Position numbers and translations under genes: made by a program
The notes under the pieces: generated by a model
Database searches by the model: none
Seen by the model: only the letters and a program-made list of their open reading frames with translations
What the model was told of the DNA's origin: nothing
Assembly: GCA_946007485.1 (NCBI GenBank)
Contig: CAMGAM010000030.1
Location: forward strand, 1-11,486
DNA from: an uncultured Mycoplasmatota bacterium
Lineage (GTDB): Bacteria > Bacillota_I > Bacilli_A > RF39 > UBA660
Direction of reading: 5' to 3'
DNA: 11,486 nucleotides
In this document: positions 8,401 to 11,486 of the stretch, in pieces
How positions within the stretch are numbered: position 1 is the stretch's first letter
Layout: each line of letters opens with the position of its first letter

Positions 8401-10057
8401 TGAAACAACAGATCGTGAAAAAATAGTTTCCCAAGGAGAAGAACTTCCTAATATTTTAAAATATATTTATGATGCTGCAAAATCAAAAAATATGTTTGCT
8501 AATAAATTATGGTTAGATAAAATTCCTGATAAAATATATGTCAATAATCTAATAAATAAATATTCATATACGCCAAAGAAGTGGGAAATATCTGCTGTCA
8601 TAGGTGAATATGATGATCCTGAACATCAAAACCAAGGATTATTAACTCTAGATTTAAATGAGTCAGGAAACACATTAATATATGGAGTAAGCGGAAAAGA
8701 TATCATGATTTCATCAATTATTTATAGTTTGATAATTACACATAGTCCAGATGAAATAAATGTATATATTATTGATTTTGGAACCGAAATGTTTGGAATA
8801 TTTAAAAATGCACCACAAGTTGGTGATGTTGTCTTCATAAATGAATCTGAAAAAATGACCAATTTATTTAACACTGTTAAACGAGAATTAGAACGAAGAA
8901 AAAAATTATTTGTTGACTATAATGGTGATTACAATATTTATATAAAGAATAGTGGAGAAACCTTACCTAGAATTATAATTATTATAAATAATTATGAATC
9001 ATTAAGTGAAAATTATGAAGATTATATAGATGTTATATCTAGCCTATCAAGAGAAGGAGAAAAATATGGTATTGTCTTTATAATTACTGCTTCTGGAGTA
9101 AATGCAGTACGTGGAAAAACTTCTCAAAACTTTAATAAACAACTTTGCTTGCAATTTAATGATCCAAGTGATTATTCAAGTATTCTTGGACCTACACATG
9201 GATTAGTGCCTAGTGATAATATAGGAAGAGGATTAGTAAAAGTAAATGGAAATTTACTTGAATTTCAAACAGCTTATCCATATATTTGGGAAGAAATAAA
9301 TCCATTTATTAGAGATATTTGCATTAAACTAAATAATAGTATTACATCACAAGCTAAAACAATTAAAGTATTACCAACCAACGTTAGATACAGCAATATT
9401 GAAAAATATATTATTGATATTAAAAATGTTCCAATTGGAATTAGAAAAGATACTTTAGAAGTATCAACCTTTAACTTTAGTAAAAATCCAATTTCTTTGG
9501 TTGCCGCTCAAGATTCCACTATGCTAGATAAATTTGTTCCATCACTTGGTAAAGTAATTCAAAATATCCCCAATGTAGATTTTTATATGATAGATGCCTT
9601 AGAAAGTATTAAAGACCCACAAACATTTAAAAACTATTTTGGAAGTAATCATCAAGATTCTATCAATAAACTTGAAGAAATATCAAATAATAACAATGGA
9701 AAAATGAATGTTTTCATGATATTTGGAATTGATACATTAAAGAATGGGTTATCAACAGATAATCAAAATAAATTAAAAAAATTATTGCTTGATCTCAAAA
9801 CTAACCAACATGTAAAAGTAATTATTGCTGACTCTGTATCAAGAATTAAACCATTTGAATATGATGATTTCTATCGAAATAATGTTCAATCAATATATGG
9901 CATTTGGATAGGATCAGGTATAACAGATCAATTCACAATTAAATCATCAACATATAATAAAGAAACTAGAAGTCAAATAGATAATAACTTTGGATATAAT
10001 GTTGATAGGGGAATAGCCAAATTAATAAAAGTTCTCGACTTTTATTCTAAAGAATAA
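5483..10057 (+). CDS. essC: Type VII secretion motor ATPase EssC/YukB (FtsK/SpoIIIE family)
   Basis: This is the membrane-bound motor that recognises and drives export of WXG100/LXG-type substrates in T7SSb. The 1524 residues compare with roughly 1480-1500 in S. aureus EssC and B. subtilis YukB. The N-terminal 190 residues are two FHA-like domains, the second with TIGSSS (114-119) and H134; the usual Gly-Arg is Gly-Ser here. Two membrane helices lie at about 265-287 and 298-319, followed by a Lys/Glu-rich coiled linker. ATPase domain 1 is intact: Walker A GMTGSGKS (721-728), IDYKGGG, Walker B DEFAEL (from D843), then ILATQKPSG. Domain 2 is degenerate: GVSGKD (1068-1073) lacks the Ser/Thr after Lys, and the Walker B Asp is N1169 in IIIIINNYES. 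Domain 3 has no Walker A at the expected place (LVAAQDS, 1339-1345). The start has GAGGTG seven bases upstream. It is coupled on both sides, to the small helical gene and to esaB. Confidence 0.95.
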   Translation: MQVVVIKKDKLYKYPFPNDNINKYWIKDIDQYGDERDLIAIEKKNNNWYLLSNDLCKIETSEAELSEISLTINNFIKIKINENRTNYSTALIYVCDENDQTYSTYELSQDETYTIGSSSTQNIIINNPYINQEHAYLIKNGNSFTIKSHDNNCMIYVNDIRVNNKKLENGDIIFIYGYKIIVINNYLIVNNISNQLQINSPNIVPKELPQFVGTLLPTEEDDNATIYDENDYYSRAPRFVTSITEENIKIDNPPGKVEPDETPVLYTIGPMLTMSMSSIVSAASSIMNIRSNNGKITTAIPAMVVSLAMLCSTLLWPTLSKKYTKKKLKKKEEERQKKYIAYLKEKKNYIENLRINQFQILTENYKEPKELETIITNRKRNLWERLIESEDFLQVRVGLGMIPLKLNLSYSVEEFTMVEDNLKEKLKSVVSTAKDIPNAPVTINLVERNKLVLIGDSYYRESMIKSLILQLATYHSYNDLKLVFMINDSVGEFWNGVKILPHTWSNTRDIRFYANNYDDMSKISFYLEQVYTTRKYNEDSGGRKETDITYKDVSPYYLIIVDNIKKNKNIEIINKILKEDRNLGFGLIIINDGISNLPNECNDFLTAAGDKSAIIKNDLNKNNQQTFIMDNVEGIDFPLICEKLSNIPIKLPLMLDEIKSSIGFLEMYKVGKIEQLNILERWNNNNPVNSLSVPIGIHTDGELFNLDLHEKFHGPHGLIAGMTGSGKSEFIITFILSMCLNFNPYEVSFVLIDYKGGGLTGAFENKLKGIILPHLAGTITNLDAAEIKRSLSSIESELKRRQSLFNQAKIKLNESTLDIYKYQKLYRDGLIDEPISHLFIISDEFAELKSQQPDFMDELISTARIGRSLGVHLILATQKPSGIVDDQIWSNSKFKVCLKVQEKADSMDVIKCPDAAALKKAGRFYLQVGYNDYFAMGQAAYAGTKYIPREKIVKTVDRNISFINNIGDIVKSYETTDREKIVSQGEELPNILKYIYDAAKSKNMFANKLWLDKIPDKIYVNNLINKYSYTPKKWEISAVIGEYDDPEHQNQGLLTLDLNESGNTLIYGVSGKDIMISSIIYSLIITHSPDEINVYIIDFGTEMFGIFKNAPQVGDVVFINESEKMTNLFNTVKRELERRKKLFVDYNGDYNIYIKNSGETLPRIIIIINNYESLSENYEDYIDVISSLSREGEKYGIVFIITASGVNAVRGKTSQNFNKQLCLQFNDPSDYSSILGPTHGLVPSDNIGRGLVKVNGNLLEFQTAYPYIWEEINPFIRDICIKLNNSITSQAKTIKVLPTNVRYSNIEKYIIDIKNVPIGIRKDTLEVSTFNFSKNPISLVAAQDSTMLDKFVPSLGKVIQNIPNVDFYMIDALESIKDPQTFKNYFGSNHQDSINKLEEISNNNNGKMNVFMIFGIDTLKNGLSTDNQNKLKKLLLDLKTNQHVKVIIADSVSRIKPFEYDDFYRNNVQSIYGIWIGSGITDQFTIKSSTYNKETRSQIDNNFGYNVDRGIAKLIKVLDFYSKE

Positions 10058-10070
10058 ATGAGGTGATATA

Positions 10071-10322
10071 ATGGACTTTAGAGTATATGTGGTAATTGAA
10101 GCACCAATTTTAGATAAAAAATATGAATTATTAGTACCAATCGATAGAAGAATTCATGAATTAATAGCTGTTCTAAAAAAAGGAATACCAGAATTATCAC
10201 AAAAATATTATAGTAATCGTTCACCACAAATATATAATAAAACAAGTGGTGAAATATATGATATGAACCAAATTATTAAAGATTCTAATATCAAAACCGG
10301 TACAAGATTAATATTAATTTAA
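10071..10322 (+). CDS. esaB: EsaB/YukD ubiquitin-like type VII secretion accessory protein
   Basis: The 83-residue product has the length and strand-helix-strand pattern of YukD/EsaB, a cytoplasmic beta-grasp (ubiquitin-like) protein of T7SSb. It starts with a beta-strand (FRVYVVIEAP), then DKKYELLVPIDRRIHELIAVL (strand plus the main helix), then NTKxSGEIYD-like and IKTGTRLILI strands (IYNKTSGEIYD, 54-64; final strand 74-83). There is no C-terminal Gly-Gly, so it is not expected to be conjugated. In S. aureus EsaB affects secretion without being a membrane component of the machine. The ribosome binding site GAGGTGAT starts three bases after the essC stop, so it is translated with essC. It is the last gene of the locus and is followed by a terminator. 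In known loci it more often sits upstream of essC. Confidence 0.85.
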   Translation: MDFRVYVVIEAPILDKKYELLVPIDRRIHELIAVLKKGIPELSQKYYSNRSPQIYNKTSGEIYDMNQIIKDSNIKTGTRLILI

Positions 10323-10325
10323 AGT

Positions 10326-10364
10326 AAGACTATATATGGTTTTAAGCATATATAGTTTTCTTTT
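10326..10364 (+). terminator. Rho-independent terminator after esaB
   Basis: ACTATATATG (10329-10338) and CATATATAGT (10347-10356) form a perfect 10-bp stem around an 8-base loop. The stem extends by three further pairs (10326-10328 with 10357-10359, one G-U) into TTTCTTTT. The stem has only two G-C pairs, so termination may be incomplete. It closes the type VII locus and marks the locus as a separate unit from serS. Confidence 0.75.
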
Positions 10365-10380
10365 AGAAACTAGTAATTTA

Positions 10381-10409
10381 TTGATTTTTCTTCAATTATA
10401 GTGTATAAT
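10381..10409 (+). promoter_or_regulatory. Promoter of serS
   Basis: TTGATT (10381-10386) and a perfect TATAAT (10404-10409) are separated by exactly 17 bases. The predicted start near 10416 coincides with the Shine-Dalgarno AGAGGTGA (10416-10423), so the leader is about 13 bases. There is no room for a T-box or other leader regulator, unlike many Firmicutes serS genes. Confidence 0.7.
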
Positions 10410-10428
10410 TTCTATAGAGGTGAACGAC

Positions 10429-11486
10429 ATGATAGATATAAATATAATCAGAACAAATCGAAATTTAGTTGAAGATAATTTAAAGAAAAAATTTCAAGAA
10501 GAAAAATTGCCAGTTCTTGATGAGATTTTAACTTTAGATAAAGAAGTAAGAAGTTTAAAAATTGAAGGAGATAATTTAAGACAAGAAAGAAATAAAACAT
10601 CTGATGAAATTGGAACTTTATTTAAAGAAAAAAAATTAGAAGAAGCTAACTCATTAAAGGAAAAAGTAAAGAATATTAATGATAGACTAATATCAATTGA
10701 AACCAAGGAAAATGAATTATCAGTTAAACTCAAAGAATTAATGATGACAATTCCTAACATTATTGCTGATGATGTTCCAATTGGCAAAGACGACTCTGAA
10801 AATGTTGAAGAGGCTAGATTTGGTGAACCACTTGTTCCTAATTATGAAATTCCATATCATTCAGATATTATGGCTACTTTTAATGGCCTAGATAAAGATT
10901 CAGCAGGTCGTGTAAGTGGTACAGGATTCTATTATCTCATGGGGGATATTGCAAGACTTCATTCAGCTGTATTAACATATGCTAGAGATTTCATGATTGA
11001 TAAGAATTTTACATACTGTATTCCACCTTTCATGATTCATGGTGATGCTGTCAATGGCGTGATGTCTTTCCAAGAGAAAGAAAACATGATGTATAAAATT
11101 GAAGGAGAAGACTTATACATGATAGGAACATCAGAGCATTCTATGATTGCTAAATTCAAAGATCAAATCATTAAAGAAAGTGATCTTCCTATCACAATGA
11201 CTTCATATTCACCATGTTTTAGAAAAGAAGTTGGCGCTCATGGAATTGAAGAACGTGGTGTATATCGTATTCATCAATTTGAAAAACAAGAAATGGTTGT
11301 ATTATGTAAAAAAGAAGATAGCGACGCTTGGTATGAAAAAATGTGGAATTATTCCGTTGAACTATTTAGAAGTTTAAATATTCCTGTTAGAAAATTGGTA
11401 TGTTGTTCTGGCGATTTGGCTGATTTAAAATATCGCTCATGTGATATTGAAGCTTGGTCTCCAAGACAAAAGAAATATTTTGAAGT
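10429..11486 (+). CDS. serS: Seryl-tRNA synthetase (partial, 3' end outside window)
   Basis: This class II synthetase charges tRNA-Ser with serine. About 352 codons are visible of an expected 420-430, and the frame is open to the window edge. Residues 1-100 form the long antiparallel coiled-coil arm that grips the tRNA-Ser variable arm (starts MIDINIIRTN; charged heptads at 25-105). The catalytic core has the serine-binding GTSE (233-236) and motif 2, SPCFRKEVGAHG (261-272) to HQFEKQE (282-288). A region like GDLADLKY...DIEAW follows. Where E. coli-type enzymes have TAEVPxTN and GRDTRG, this one has TSEHSM and GIEERG. With SPCFRKE and DIEAWSPRQKKYFEV it resembles the archaeal-like SerRS group that, from memory, also occurs in gut Clostridia. 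The ATG at 10429 has AGAGGTGA five bases upstream. Confidence 0.95.
   Translation, partial: MIDINIIRTNRNLVEDNLKKKFQEEKLPVLDEILTLDKEVRSLKIEGDNLRQERNKTSDEIGTLFKEKKLEEANSLKEKVKNINDRLISIETKENELSVKLKELMMTIPNIIADDVPIGKDDSENVEEARFGEPLVPNYEIPYHSDIMATFNGLDKDSAGRVSGTGFYYLMGDIARLHSAVLTYARDFMIDKNFTYCIPPFMIHGDAVNGVMSFQEKENMMYKIEGEDLYMIGTSEHSMIAKFKDQIIKESDLPITMTSYSPCFRKEVGAHGIEERGVYRIHQFEKQEMVVLCKKEDSDAWYEKMWNYSVELFRSLNIPVRKLVCCSGDLADLKYRSCDIEAWSPRQKKYFE

Noticed and set aside
10365..10428. T-box leader for serS
   Set aside because: Only about 20 bases separate the -10 box from the ATG, with no specifier or antiterminator structure.
10494..10787. Minus-strand open frame within serS, and similar minus-strand frames elsewhere
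   Set aside because: They lie wholly inside strongly supported + strand genes, have no ribosome binding sites and encode low-complexity Ser/Leu/Phe-rich shadows.

Overview
The window is AT-rich chromosomal DNA, densely packed and with every gene on the + strand. It looks like a low-GC Gram-positive bacterium of the Bacilli/Mollicutes-like side of Firmicutes, perhaps an uncultured small-genome lineage. That placement is inferred from the grpE-dnaK-dnaJ-rsmE order, strong AGGAGG-type ribosome binding sites, a DnaK without the insertion found in Gram-negative homologues, and a Firmicutes-type (T7SSb) EssC. The standard code is in use: all 19 tryptophans are TGG, and no reading frame has an internal TGA.

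Region 1 (1-3120) is a heat-shock operon: the last ten codons of grpE, then complete dnaK and dnaJ, closed by a terminator whose hairpin contains the dnaJ stop codon. A stem-loop lies in front of dnaK. Two hairpins lie between dnaK and dnaJ, and the second pairs with the dnaJ Shine-Dalgarno sequence, making it a candidate RNA thermometer or translational switch.

Region 2 (3121-4991) starts with an extended -10 promoter and holds rsmE (16S rRNA m3U1498 methyltransferase). A tightly coupled gene follows for a 372-residue protein I do not recognise: one N-terminal membrane helix, a long disordered charged cytoplasmic tail, and two copies of a 15-residue motif near the C-terminus. prmA, which often sits between dnaJ and rsmE in Firmicutes, is absent here.

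Region 3 (5051-10364) is a compact type VII secretion (T7SSb) locus with its own promoter. It encodes a 123-residue helical protein without a WXG motif, a full-length EssC/YukB motor (two FHA-like domains, two membrane helices, three FtsK/SpoIIIE-type ATPase domains of which only the first keeps its catalytic motifs) and an EsaB/YukD ubiquitin-like protein, then a terminator. EsxA, EsaA, EssA and EssB are not in the window. Either they lie elsewhere, or this is a reduced or divergent T7SS. It is the most interesting part of the window.

Region 4 (10381-11486) is serS with its own promoter, cut by the window edge after about 352 codons. Its sequence resembles a second, archaeal-like group of SerRS more than the E. 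coli type. No stretch over 300 bases lacks a gene. I see no tRNA, rRNA, CRISPR array, insertion sequence or origin.
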